From contig NZ_DASVZH010000228.1 of NCBI RefSeq assembly GCF_036391795.1, forward strand, positions 1 through 7,550: a stretch of DNA of 7,550 nt, written 5' to 3'. This document shows positions 1 to 6,014 of the stretch, in pieces. Source of the DNA: Oryzihumus sp036391795 (GTDB lineage: Bacteria; Actinomycetota; Actinomycetes; Actinomycetales; Dermatophilaceae). Below the pieces are notes generated by a model. The model saw only the letters and a program-made list of their open reading frames with translations, did not search any database and had not been told where the DNA came from. The position numbers and the translations under genes were made by a program. Every line of letters starts with the position of its first letter. Position 1 is the first letter of the stretch.

Positions 1-2
1 TG

Positions 3-1565
3 ACCACGCGCCCGGGGCCACCGGCCGCGAGCGCCGCCGCGGTGGCCCGGGAGGCGCTGCCGATCTCGCAGGCCCTGCCCGCCCCCTCGCCGACCTGCGT
101 CAACGCTCCTGCGGGGTGGAGCGCCGCGGAGGAGCGCCGCCCCGGCGTCGACGACCTGCTCCCCCGCCAGGTCCGGTCGCGGACCGGCCCGGTCGTCGGC
201 TACCTCGATGCCACCAGCGCCGTGTGCGGGCAGCGACTCGGCGTGCACCTGTCCGGCCGCGCCCCGGTCGGACAGGTGCGGCTGCGCGCCCTGCGCATCG
301 GGGACTACGGGGGTCACGGGTCCCGGCTGGTGTGGGAGTCAGGACCCGTCACGGTGCACCACGAGCCCGACGCCGCGCCGACCGGCCCGGACAAGGTGGT
401 CGCGGAGCACTGGCCGGTCACCACCAGGCTCGACGTCACCGCCCAGTGGCCGCCCGGGCTCTACCTCGTCGAGGTCGTGCCGGTCGCCCAGCCGGGCTCC
501 CCGTCATACCTCCCGCTGGTCGTGCAGACCTCCGGGGCCCGCTCGCCGTACCTCATGGTCGCCGGTGACCTGACCTGGCTGGCCTACGACGAGTACGGCG
601 GCAGCAGCCTCTACGCCGGCCCCGGCCAGACCCACCAGCAGAAGTCGGCGAACCGGTCCTACGTCGCCTCGGCCGACCGTCCCCTCACCGGGGACGGGCT
701 CACCCAGGTGCTCGCCATGGACGTGCCGCTGGTCCGGTTCCTCTCGAGGCACCACCTGGCCACGGACCTCACGACGGTCACCTCGCTGGACGCCACGCCG
801 GACCAGGTGCGGGGCCGGTCCGCGGTGCTGCTCGGCGGGCACACCGAGTACTGGACGCTGCGGGCGTACGACGCACTCGTCGCCGCCCGGGACGGCGGGA
901 CCAATCTCGCCTCCCTCGGCGCGAACGAGATCTACTGGCAGGCCCGGGTGGAGCGCGACCCGACGGGGCGGGCGACGGGGATGACCGTCTACCGCCTCGC
1001 GACCCTGGACGGCCTCGCGGCCCGGACGCCGCAGACCACGACGGTCCAGTGGCGCTCCCGCCTGCTGCACCGTGACCCCGCGGCGTTGGTGGGTCTCGGC
1101 ATGTCTGCCGTGGGGGTCCACGGCAGCTACACGGTGCGCACGGCCCCGGAGTGGCTCTTCGGCGGGACCTCCCTGCGTCCCGGGTCTGTGCTCACAGGCG
1201 TCGTCGGCTACGAGGTCGACGCCGTGGAGCCGCCCGGGGGCAGCACCCCGGCCAACACCCAGGTGCTGCTCCAGACCGTCGTCCCGGTCCAGGGCCGGTC
1301 CCGGCCGTCCCTGGCCACCGCGGGCTACCACTCCGCCGCCAGCGGGGCCGGGGTGTTCGCGGCCGGCACGACCTACTGGAGCTGCGACCTCGACGCGACC
1401 TGCCCGAACGGGCCGGTCCCGGCCGCCACCGTCGCCGCTCTCGACCGGATCACGCTCAACCTGCTCACCGCGTTCGCCACCCCGCGGGCCGGCGCACGCC
1501 ACCCGAGCGTGGCCACCGCCTACCCCGCGCTGGGCCAGGACCCGGCCGGCGCCGACGCCTCCTGA
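3..1565 (+). CDS. N,N-dimethylformamidase large-subunit-like protein (5' end open)
   Basis: The first in-window start is a GTG at 42, giving 507 residues, but the frame has no stop back to position 3, so the true start may lie outside. If the unseen preceding base is A, an ATG would sit right at the edge. Residues (counted from GTG 42) about 52-162 look like the beta-sandwich that precedes the catalytic region in this family (GYLDATS, LRIGDYGGHGSRLVW, WPPGLYLVEV). Residues 170-475 resemble the DMFase beta C-terminal domain: TWLAYDEYGG at 178-187, DRPL near 212, VPLVRFLSRH at 228-237, GGHTEYW at 265-271, LASLGANEIYW at 289-299, and a closing TTYWSCDLD at 443-451. DMFase itself hydrolyses dimethylformamide using iron held by two Tyr and one Glu. 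Which residues correspond here I cannot assign without an alignment, and the substrate is unknown. There are only four cysteines (19, 62, 448, 454), compatible with disulfides in an exported protein. No small-subunit gene follows; the next gene is convergent. Confidence 0.82.
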   Translation, partial: TTRPGPPAASAAAVAREALPISQALPAPSPTCVNAPAGWSAAEERRPGVDDLLPRQVRSRTGPVVGYLDATSAVCGQRLGVHLSGRAPVGQVRLRALRIGDYGGHGSRLVWESGPVTVHHEPDAAPTGPDKVVAEHWPVTTRLDVTAQWPPGLYLVEVVPVAQPGSPSYLPLVVQTSGARSPYLMVAGDLTWLAYDEYGGSSLYAGPGQTHQQKSANRSYVASADRPLTGDGLTQVLAMDVPLVRFLSRHHLATDLTTVTSLDATPDQVRGRSAVLLGGHTEYWTLRAYDALVAARDGGTNLASLGANEIYWQARVERDPTGRATGMTVYRLATLDGLAARTPQTTTVQWRSRLLHRDPAALVGLGMSAVGVHGSYTVRTAPEWLFGGTSLRPGSVLTGVVGYEVDAVEPPGGSTPANTQVLLQTVVPVQGRSRPSLATAGYHSAASGAGVFAAGTTYWSCDLDATCPNGPVPAATVAALDRITLNLLTAFATPRAGARHPSVATAYPALGQDPAGADAS

Positions 1566-1604
1566 CCCCGACCCTGGCCCTGACCCTGACCCTCAGCCTG
1601 GCCG
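1563..1604 (+). repeat. Degenerate hexamer tandem repeat starting at the stop codon
   Basis: Seven consecutive 6-base units run from the stop codon of the DMFase-like gene: TGACCC, CGACCC, TGGCCC, TGACCC, TGACCC, TCAGCC, TGGCCG. The units stay in phase with the upstream gene, so they supply extra in-frame TGA codons at 1581 and 1587 behind the first at 1563. It fills half of the short gap between two convergent genes. I assign no function beyond redundant stops; a clear T-tailed terminator is not visible in this gap. Confidence 0.6.
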
Positions 1605-1647
1605 TCCGGGCGGCACACCTGTAGCCACCTGTCGTCAGCGGGGTGCC

Positions 1648-3090
1648 TCATCCCGTGCGGGTCGCCCGCCGGCCGGGGCCACGCCCCAGGGCCACGGCGG
1701 CACCCACCGCCGCGAGGACGCCGAGCACCAGCATGGTCACCCGGAAGCCGTGGGCGGAGGCCGTGGCGGTCACCGCCGACCCGTGCCCGGCGGCCAGTGC
1801 CCATGCCGCGGCCGCCACCGCCACCCCGAGGGCGGTGCCCAGGCCCCGGGTCATGTTGAGCAGCCCGCTGACCAGCCCGGCCTGCTCCGGGTGCCCGGCC
1901 GCGGCCACGGATGCGTTGTTGGCCGGGGTGAACACCCCCATGCCCAGGCCGACCAGCGTGAGCAGGCCGGCCACGGCATACCGGTGGTGCGCGGCGGGGA
2001 CGAGCGCGAGCAGGGCTGCCGCGGACAGCGCCAGTCCGCCGGACGTCACCGCGGCGGCACCGGCGCGCCGCGTCAGGCGGGCCGACACCGGGGCGGCGAG
2101 CGCCAGGGCTGCCGGCAGGACCATGAGCAGCAGCCCGGCCCGGCCGGCGCTCATCCGCCAGGTCGCCTCGAGGAACAGCGGGGTCACGAAGAGCACCCCG
2201 AACAGCACGAGGTAACCGAGCGCGGCGGCGGCCAGGCCGGAGCGGAAGGCGCGCTCGGCGAAGAGCTCGAGGTGGACCAGGGGCGCGTCCTGCTTGCGCT
2301 CGACGGCCACGAACGCCGCCAGGCCGGCGAGCCCCAGGCCGCCCAGCACCGCGACTTCTCCCGCCGATGCCCCGCGGGCGAGTGCCGAGCAGGCCAGCAG
2401 CAGGGCCGTCGTGGTCGGCAGGAGCAGGGCCAGGCCGGCGAGGTCGAACCGGCGCCGGGCCGCCCGGGCCCGGGTGCGCGGCAGCAGCAGCACCGCGGCG
2501 ACCACGCCCAGCACGCCGGCCGGCAGGTTGACGAGGAAGACCCAGCGCCAGCCGGCCACGTCGACCAGGAGGCCGCCGACCGCCGGCCCCAGCGCCAGGC
2601 CGAGCGCCTGGGCCGCGCCCTGCAGGCCGATGGCGCGGTGCAGCGAGCGTGCGCTGACGCTGGTGCGGATGAGGGCGACGCTGTTCGCCTGGAGCATGGC
2701 CGCCCCGACCGCCTGCACGACCCGCATGGCGATGAGCACCCCGAGCGAGGCGGCCAGGCCACAGCCCACCGAGGCGAGGGTGAACACGACGAAGCCGTAG
2801 GTGTAGAGCAGCTTGCGGCCCAGCACGTCTGACAGCCGCCCGGCCGCGGCGACGAGGCCGATGAGCACGACCAGGTAGGACAGCGAGACCCACTCCAGCT
2901 CCCCGACGCCCGCACCGAGCTCGCGCTGCATGCTCGGCAGCGCGACGGTGACGATGCTGGCGTCCAGCTGGCCCATGAAGGCGCCCACGCAGACTGTGCC
3001 CACGGCCCACCACTGCGCCCGCGCGGAGGTGCGCACTCGGTCCGGGCGCGCGGGTTCGACCAGGACGCGGCGCCATGGCTGGACGGTCAC
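1648..3090 (-). CDS. DHA2-family (EmrB/QacA-like) MFS drug efflux transporter
   Basis: This 480-residue membrane protein has the size and layout of 14-helix DHA2 proton-driven exporters. I count hydrophobic segments at about 26-47, 64-82, 95-115, 117-138, 155-176, 182-203, 214-236, 246-263, 284-304, 317-337, 347-366, 373-392, 405-432 and 449-469. Family motifs are visible: LDASIVTVALP at 42-52 (helix-1 motif with the membrane Asp), GRLSDVLGRK at 84-93 (motif A), and LGLALGPAVGG near 163-173 followed by GWRWVFLVNLPAG at 180-192 (motif C region). GLGMGVFTPANNASV at 381-395 is also typical. The GTG start at 3090 is preceded by GAGGAG (complement of 3102-3107) with 11 bases between, a little long; no better in-frame start is seen. 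It is divergent from a MarR regulator, which suggests induction by the exported compound. Substrate cannot be read from the sequence. The tail GRGPGRRATRTG is basic and likely cytoplasmic. Confidence 0.93.
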   Translation of the reverse strand: MTVQPWRRVLVEPARPDRVRTSARAQWWAVGTVCVGAFMGQLDASIVTVALPSMQRELGAGVGELEWVSLSYLVVLIGLVAAAGRLSDVLGRKLLYTYGFVVFTLASVGCGLAASLGVLIAMRVVQAVGAAMLQANSVALIRTSVSARSLHRAIGLQGAAQALGLALGPAVGGLLVDVAGWRWVFLVNLPAGVLGVVAAVLLLPRTRARAARRRFDLAGLALLLPTTTALLLACSALARGASAGEVAVLGGLGLAGLAAFVAVERKQDAPLVHLELFAERAFRSGLAAAALGYLVLFGVLFVTPLFLEATWRMSAGRAGLLLMVLPAALALAAPVSARLTRRAGAAAVTSGGLALSAAALLALVPAAHHRYAVAGLLTLVGLGMGVFTPANNASVAAAGHPEQAGLVSGLLNMTRGLGTALGVAVAAAAWALAAGHGSAVTATASAHGFRVTMLVLGVLAAVGAAVALGRGPGRRATRTG

Positions 3091-3124
3091 GGCCGGACAC
3101 GCTCCTCGAACAGTCGGGGGAATT

Positions 3125-3157
3125 GGTTCTGTCTGCGATCTATTCTAGGGCAGAACC
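3125..3157. promoter_or_regulatory. Putative MarR operator between the efflux pump and marR
   Basis: An inverted repeat has arms GGTTCTG (3125-3131) and CAGAACC (3151-3157), identical over 7 bases with their centres 26 bases apart. It spans the likely promoter elements of both divergent genes, so a repressor bound here could shut off both. MarR proteins normally bind palindromes in exactly this location. That this protein binds this repeat is inference. The spacing is wide for a single MarR dimer, so the arms may be parts of two sites. Confidence 0.55.
3142..3147 (-). promoter_or_regulatory. Putative -10 box of the efflux gene
   Basis: Read on the minus strand this is TAGAAT, five of six matches to TATAAT, roughly 50 bases upstream of the GTG start of the exporter. 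It lies in the middle of the GGTTCTG/CAGAACC inverted repeat. A convincing -35 box is not seen at the normal distance. The overlapping plus-strand hexamer TATTCT (3141-3146) could serve marR in the other direction, but it too lacks a good -35. Confidence 0.4.
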
Positions 3158-3166
3158 ACCCGTGGC

Positions 3167-3172
3167 TAGGAT
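3167..3172 (+). promoter_or_regulatory. TAGGAT element directly before marR: -10 box or weak ribosome site
   Basis: TAGGAT fits the TANNNT pattern of an actinobacterial -10 box and ends six bases before the ATG at 3179. That spacing would start transcription at or next to the ATG and give a leaderless mRNA, common in actinobacteria. The same bases contain AGGA, seven bases before the ATG, which could instead act as a weak Shine-Dalgarno if transcription starts from the upstream TATTCT. The sequence alone does not decide. Confidence 0.35.
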
Positions 3173-3178
3173 CGCGCC

Positions 3179-3658
3179 ATGGACCGGACCGCGCCCGCGC
3201 CAGCCGCCCACAGCGACGCCTGGCGCCTGGCCGACGTCATCGCCCGGCTGCGGCGCACCCTTCGCGCGAGCATCCGCAGCGACTACCCCTGGGAGAAGCT
3301 GCCGATGGCCCAGGTCGAGATCCTCCAACGCCTGGAGGACGAGCCCGGCCTGCGCGTCAACGACATCGCCGAGCGGCACCGCCTCGCGAAGAACACCGTC
3401 AGCCAGCTCGTCCAGCAGCTGGTCTCCGCCGGCCTGGTCGACCGGGTCACCGACGAGCGCGACCGCCGCGCCGTGGTGCTCGCCCTGACCGACGACGGCC
3501 GCCGGCACCTGCAGCAGTGGCAGCAGGCCCACGAGCTGCGGTTCGCCCACGCCCTGGACCGCCTCTCCCCCACCGACCGCCGGGCGATCCTGGCCGCGTT
3601 GCCGGCGCTCGGGCGCCTGGTCGACGAGCTCAGCGCAGGAGCTGCACCACCGCCGTGA
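3179..3658 (+). CDS. MarR-family transcriptional regulator
   Basis: A 159-residue protein of normal MarR length. Residues 14-34 form the N-terminal helix of the dimer interface. The winged helix-turn-helix spans about 44-112: AQVEILQRLEDEPGLRVNDI at 44-63, the recognition region LAKNTVSQLVQQLVSAGLV at 69-87, and the wing DRVTDERDRRAVVLALTDDG at 88-107, with the Asp-x-Arg-Arg pattern (DRR, 95-97) characteristic of the family. Residues 108-152 make the C-terminal dimerisation helices. It sits back-to-back with a DHA2 exporter, so the simplest role is a ligand-released repressor of that pump and of itself. The ligand is not inferable. The ATG at 3179 fits the upstream TAGGAT element. Its last 29 bases overlap the end of the convergent DUF202 gene, which encodes the alanine/proline-rich tail here (SAGAAPPP). 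Confidence 0.94.
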   Translation: MDRTAPAPAAHSDAWRLADVIARLRRTLRASIRSDYPWEKLPMAQVEILQRLEDEPGLRVNDIAERHRLAKNTVSQLVQQLVSAGLVDRVTDERDRRAVVLALTDDGRRHLQQWQQAHELRFAHALDRLSPTDRRAILAALPALGRLVDELSAGAAPPP

Positions 3659-3953
3659 GCAGGCCTCCCGCGGCGACGAAGCTGCAGGCGAGGGCCACCC
3701 GCACCATGTGCCAGAACGGCCGGTACTGCGCCTCGTCGTCACCGAGCTGGTCGAACCGGCGGCGCAGCCGGTAGACCAGGACGCCCGCCGAGAGGGTGGC
3801 CACCGACCCCAGCGCCGCCAGGGGCCACACCTTCAGCCGCAGGTCGGTGATGACCAGCGGCACCATGATGACGGTCGCGGTGATCGCCGTGCGCTGCCAG
3901 GACAGCGAGGTCCGCTCCGGCTGCAGCGCCGCGCGGTCCGGGATCGGGCTCAT
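3630..3953 (-). CDS. DUF202 small membrane protein (second of pair)
   Basis: A 107-residue protein with the DUF202 signature PERTSLSWQRTAITA at 12-26, leading straight into the first of three membrane segments (about 22-38, 43-63, 83-105). The loop at 63-82 (RLRRRFDQLGDDEAQYRPFW) is charged. The family's function is unknown; members often occur as tandem pairs. I chose the ATG at 3953 over longer upstream options because it puts the ERT motif near the N-terminus as usual and overlaps the previous gene's stop by ATGA. It has no strong ribosome site of its own, so translation is probably coupled to the gene before it. It is the last gene of the run and has no visible terminator; its 3' end lies inside the convergent marR gene. 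Confidence 0.88.
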   Translation of the reverse strand: MSPIPDRAALQPERTSLSWQRTAITATVIMVPLVITDLRLKVWPLAALGSVATLSAGVLVYRLRRRFDQLGDDEAQYRPFWHMVRVALACSFVAAGGLLTAVVQLLR

Positions 3954-4324
3954 GACCGGAACAGCTGCACCAGGCTGAGCACCAGGGTCAGCCCGGCCAG
4001 CACGATGACCCCACCGGCGAGGGACACCAGGGCCCGCGGCGGTGGCAGCGCCTCGTGCGTGCGCAGCGCGCGCTCGATCCGGGCCCAGGCCACCACCGCA
4101 CGCCAGGCCAGCGCCCCGCCGCCGACGCAGGCTGCTGCCGCCACCAGCGCCGACCACTTGGGCAGCGTGGCCAGGCTGGAGACCGAGAGGAGCGCGACCC
4201 CGCCGGCGAGCAGGGCCATGGCGGTGCGCATCCACGCCAGTGCGGTGCGCTCGTTGGACATCGAGAACCGCGGGTCGGGCTCGTCACCGACGCCGTAGAC
4301 GCTGCGCGGCCAGCGGCGGTCCAT
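3950..4324 (-). CDS. DUF202 (YidH-like) membrane protein (first of pair)
   Basis: A 124-residue protein. The N-terminus RRWPRSVYGVGDEPDPRFSM (3-22) followed by NERTALAWMRTAMAL (24-38) is the standard opening of YidH-type DUF202 proteins, which supports the ATG at 4324 instead of the in-frame Met at 22. Three membrane segments are visible at about 34-53, 57-79 and 98-120, with a basic/polar stretch RIERALRTHEALPPPRA between the last two. The start overlaps the stop of coaE as TGATG and its own stop overlaps the next start as ATGA, so all three are probably co-translated. This protein and its partner are diverged paralogues, not copies. Biochemical function is unknown; nothing in the sequence suggests an enzyme active site. 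Confidence 0.9.
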   Translation of the reverse strand: MDRRWPRSVYGVGDEPDPRFSMSNERTALAWMRTAMALLAGGVALLSVSSLATLPKWSALVAAAACVGGGALAWRAVVAWARIERALRTHEALPPPRALVSLAGGVIVLAGLTLVLSLVQLFRS

Positions 4325-5517
4325 CACCCGTCCCAGGCGGTATGCCGCGCCCACGCCTCGGCGCGGGGCCGCACCTGCGTGAACCACGGCTCCTTGCTCT
4401 CGGCGTAGTCCGTTGTGGTGGCAGCCGATCCGGCGAGCTCGCGCTTGAGACGCGCGTAGTCCTCGCGGGCGGCGGCGTCGGCACGGAGCCAGTCGCGGAA
4501 GAGCAGGGCGTAGCGCCAACCGGGCGACCCGACCTCTCGCACGTGCACGTGGGCCACCCGCCCCGGGTCGGCGCTGCCGTGGAACCGCTTGCGCCACAAG
4601 GCCAGGTCGGGCTGGTCAGGCTTGGGTTCGTCGTGGGTGATGCCCTCGACCCGAGGGAACCCCATGCGCCCCAAGGCGCCCACGAACTCCGGGTCGTCGG
4701 CGTCCTCGAGTCGGCGGACGGACACCTGCAGGTCGATGACGTCCTTGGCCACCAGGCCGGGCACGCTGGTCGAGCCGATGTGGTCGACGGACACCGCCCG
4801 CTCCCCCAGCACCAGCGCGATCCGCTCGGCCAGACGCCCGGCCTCGACCGGCCACGACGCGTCGGGGCCCACCAGGGTCGGGACCTCGGGCCCACGGCTG
4901 CGCCGGCCGTGGACGAGGTTGTCGTTGAAGGGGACCAGCCGGTCCCGCCAGAGCGCGTCGACCGCCGCACGGACCTGCTCGACGCTGCCGTTGTTGGGCA
5001 GCAGCACGTCGGCGGCGGCGCGGCGCTGCTCGTCGGTCGCCTGCGCGGCGATGCGCGCCTTGGCGTCCGCCTCGGTGAGGCCGCGCAGCGTGGTGAGGCG
5101 CGCGATACGGGTCGACTCGTCGGTGTCCACGATGAGCACGAGGTGGTAGCCGGCGCCCATGTGCTTCTCGACCAGGAGGGGAACGTCGTGGACGACCACC
5201 GCCGCCGGTGGCGCCGCCGCGACGAGCTCTCCGGCGCGAGCGGCGATACGCGGGTGGGTGATCCGCTCGAGGTCGCGCCTGCCGTCGGCGTCGGCGAACA
5301 CGATGGCCCCCAGCGCGGCCCGGTCCAGCGAGCCGTCCGCCGCCAGCACCCCCGGCCCGAACCGCTCGACCACCGCGGCCAGGCCATCCGAGCCCGGCGC
5401 GACGACCTCGCGTGCCAGCAGGTCGCTGTCGACGACGACGGCGCCGAGCTCCCGCAGCCGGTCGGCGACCGTCGACTTGCCCGACCCGATCCCGCCGGAG
5501 AGGCCCACGCGCAGCAT
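4324..5517 (-). CDS. coaE: Dephospho-CoA kinase fused to a GrpB-family domain
   Basis: A 397-residue fusion. Residues 1-200 are dephospho-CoA kinase, which phosphorylates the 3'-hydroxyl of dephospho-CoA with ATP in the last step of coenzyme A synthesis. Walker A GGIGSGKST is at 8-16, VVDSDLLAREVV at 28-39 carries the conserved acidic pair, ITHPRI is at 86-91, DVPLLVE at 111-117, and ADVLLPNNGSVEQV at 169-182 closes the kinase. Residues about 195-395 are a GrpB/UPF0157 domain (nucleotidyltransferase-like fold, function unclear) with HIGSTSVPGLVAKDVIDLQV at 247-266 and HVHV at 323-326. The same fusion is known for mycobacterial CoaE (Rv1631), so it is a lineage trait and not an assembly artefact. 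The ATG at 5517 places the P-loop at the expected distance from the N-terminus; AGGG eight bases upstream is a modest ribosome site. It follows the PPOX gene by 28 bases and overlaps the next gene by one base. Confidence 0.96.
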   Translation of the reverse strand: MLRVGLSGGIGSGKSTVADRLRELGAVVVDSDLLAREVVAPGSDGLAAVVERFGPGVLAADGSLDRAALGAIVFADADGRRDLERITHPRIAARAGELVAAAPPAAVVVHDVPLLVEKHMGAGYHLVLIVDTDESTRIARLTTLRGLTEADAKARIAAQATDEQRRAAADVLLPNNGSVEQVRAAVDALWRDRLVPFNDNLVHGRRSRGPEVPTLVGPDASWPVEAGRLAERIALVLGERAVSVDHIGSTSVPGLVAKDVIDLQVSVRRLEDADDPEFVGALGRMGFPRVEGITHDEPKPDQPDLALWRKRFHGSADPGRVAHVHVREVGSPGWRYALLFRDWLRADAAAREDYARLKRELAGSAATTTDYAESKEPWFTQVRPRAEAWARHTAWDG

Positions 5518-5545
5518 GGCGCCGACCCTACCGCCGGGGCACGCC

Positions 5546-6013
5546 TCAGTCGTCGGCCAGCCGGGCGGGGAAGCCGCCCGTGGCCACCGGGCCCCAGCGG
5601 TGCGGCGTGATGCGCAGCAGGCTCTTGCCCTGGCGGTGCATCGCGGCGCGGTAGTCGTCCCAGTCCGGGTGCTCACCGGAGATGGCGCGGTAGTAGTCCA
5701 CGAGCGGCTCCAGCGACTCGGGCATGTCGAGCACCTCGACCTGGCCGTCGACCTGGACCCAGGGGCCACCGAAGTCGTCCGACAGCACCATCACGCTGGC
5801 CCGCTGGTCCCGCCGCGCGTTCGCGGTCTTGGCCCGCTCGGGGTAGGTGGAGATGACGATGCGGCCCTGCGCGTCCACCCCGCCGGTGACCGGCGAGAGC
5901 TGCGGCTCGCCGTCGTGGCGGCGGGTGACCAGCACCATCTGGTGCCGCGGCCGGACGAACTCCAACAGGCCGTCGAGGTCGACCCTCGTGTTCGTCGCGA
6001 TGGTGCGTGGCAT
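5546..6013 (-). CDS. PPOX-class oxidoreductase, probably F420-dependent
   Basis: A 155-residue protein with the split-barrel fold of the pyridoxamine-phosphate-oxidase superfamily. Visible family features are HQMVLVTRRHDGEPQLSPV at 24-42, GRIVISTYPERAKTANARRD at 50-69 (the Arg-x-Lys...Asn-x-Arg-Arg-Asp cofactor segment of actinobacterial F420-type members), VQVDGQVEVLD at 86-96 and SLLRITPHRWG at 131-141. Relatives reduce varied substrates with F420H2, but related subgroups bind FMN or haem, so the cofactor is an inference from sequence type and host. The substrate is unknown. The ATG at 6013 has a good ribosome site, AGGAAGG (complement of 6022-6028), eight bases away. Only one base separates the LacI gene's stop from this start, so the two are surely co-transcribed. 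The C-terminus GGFPARLADD is near the usual family length. Confidence 0.88.
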   Translation of the reverse strand: MPRTIATNTRVDLDGLLEFVRPRHQMVLVTRRHDGEPQLSPVTGGVDAQGRIVISTYPERAKTANARRDQRASVMVLSDDFGGPWVQVDGQVEVLDMPESLEPLVDYYRAISGEHPDWDDYRAAMHRQGKSLLRITPHRWGPVATGGFPARLADD

Positions 6014-6014
6014 G

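Noticed and set aside
504..1502. Minus-strand open frame antisense to the DMFase-like gene
   Set aside because: Gly/Arg/Val-rich shadow with no motif; the plus-strand frame has clear family motifs.
1612..1647. GGCACACC...GGGGTGCC pairing as a bidirectional terminator between the convergent genes
   Set aside because: Eight pairs with one mismatch and a 20-base loop, no T-run; too weak to call.
1072..2832. Plus-strand open frame (586 codons) across the DMFase end and antisense to the exporter
   Set aside because: It runs through two well-supported genes on opposite strands and encodes repetitive Gly/Gln/His/Arg sequence; a composition shadow.
4042..5610. Long plus-strand open frame (522 codons) antisense to coaE and the first DUF202 gene
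   Set aside because: The translation is low-complexity Arg/Pro/Gly/Ala-rich without domains, while the opposite strand carries complete CoaE-GrpB and DUF202 motifs. Long antisense frames are expected in very GC-rich genes.
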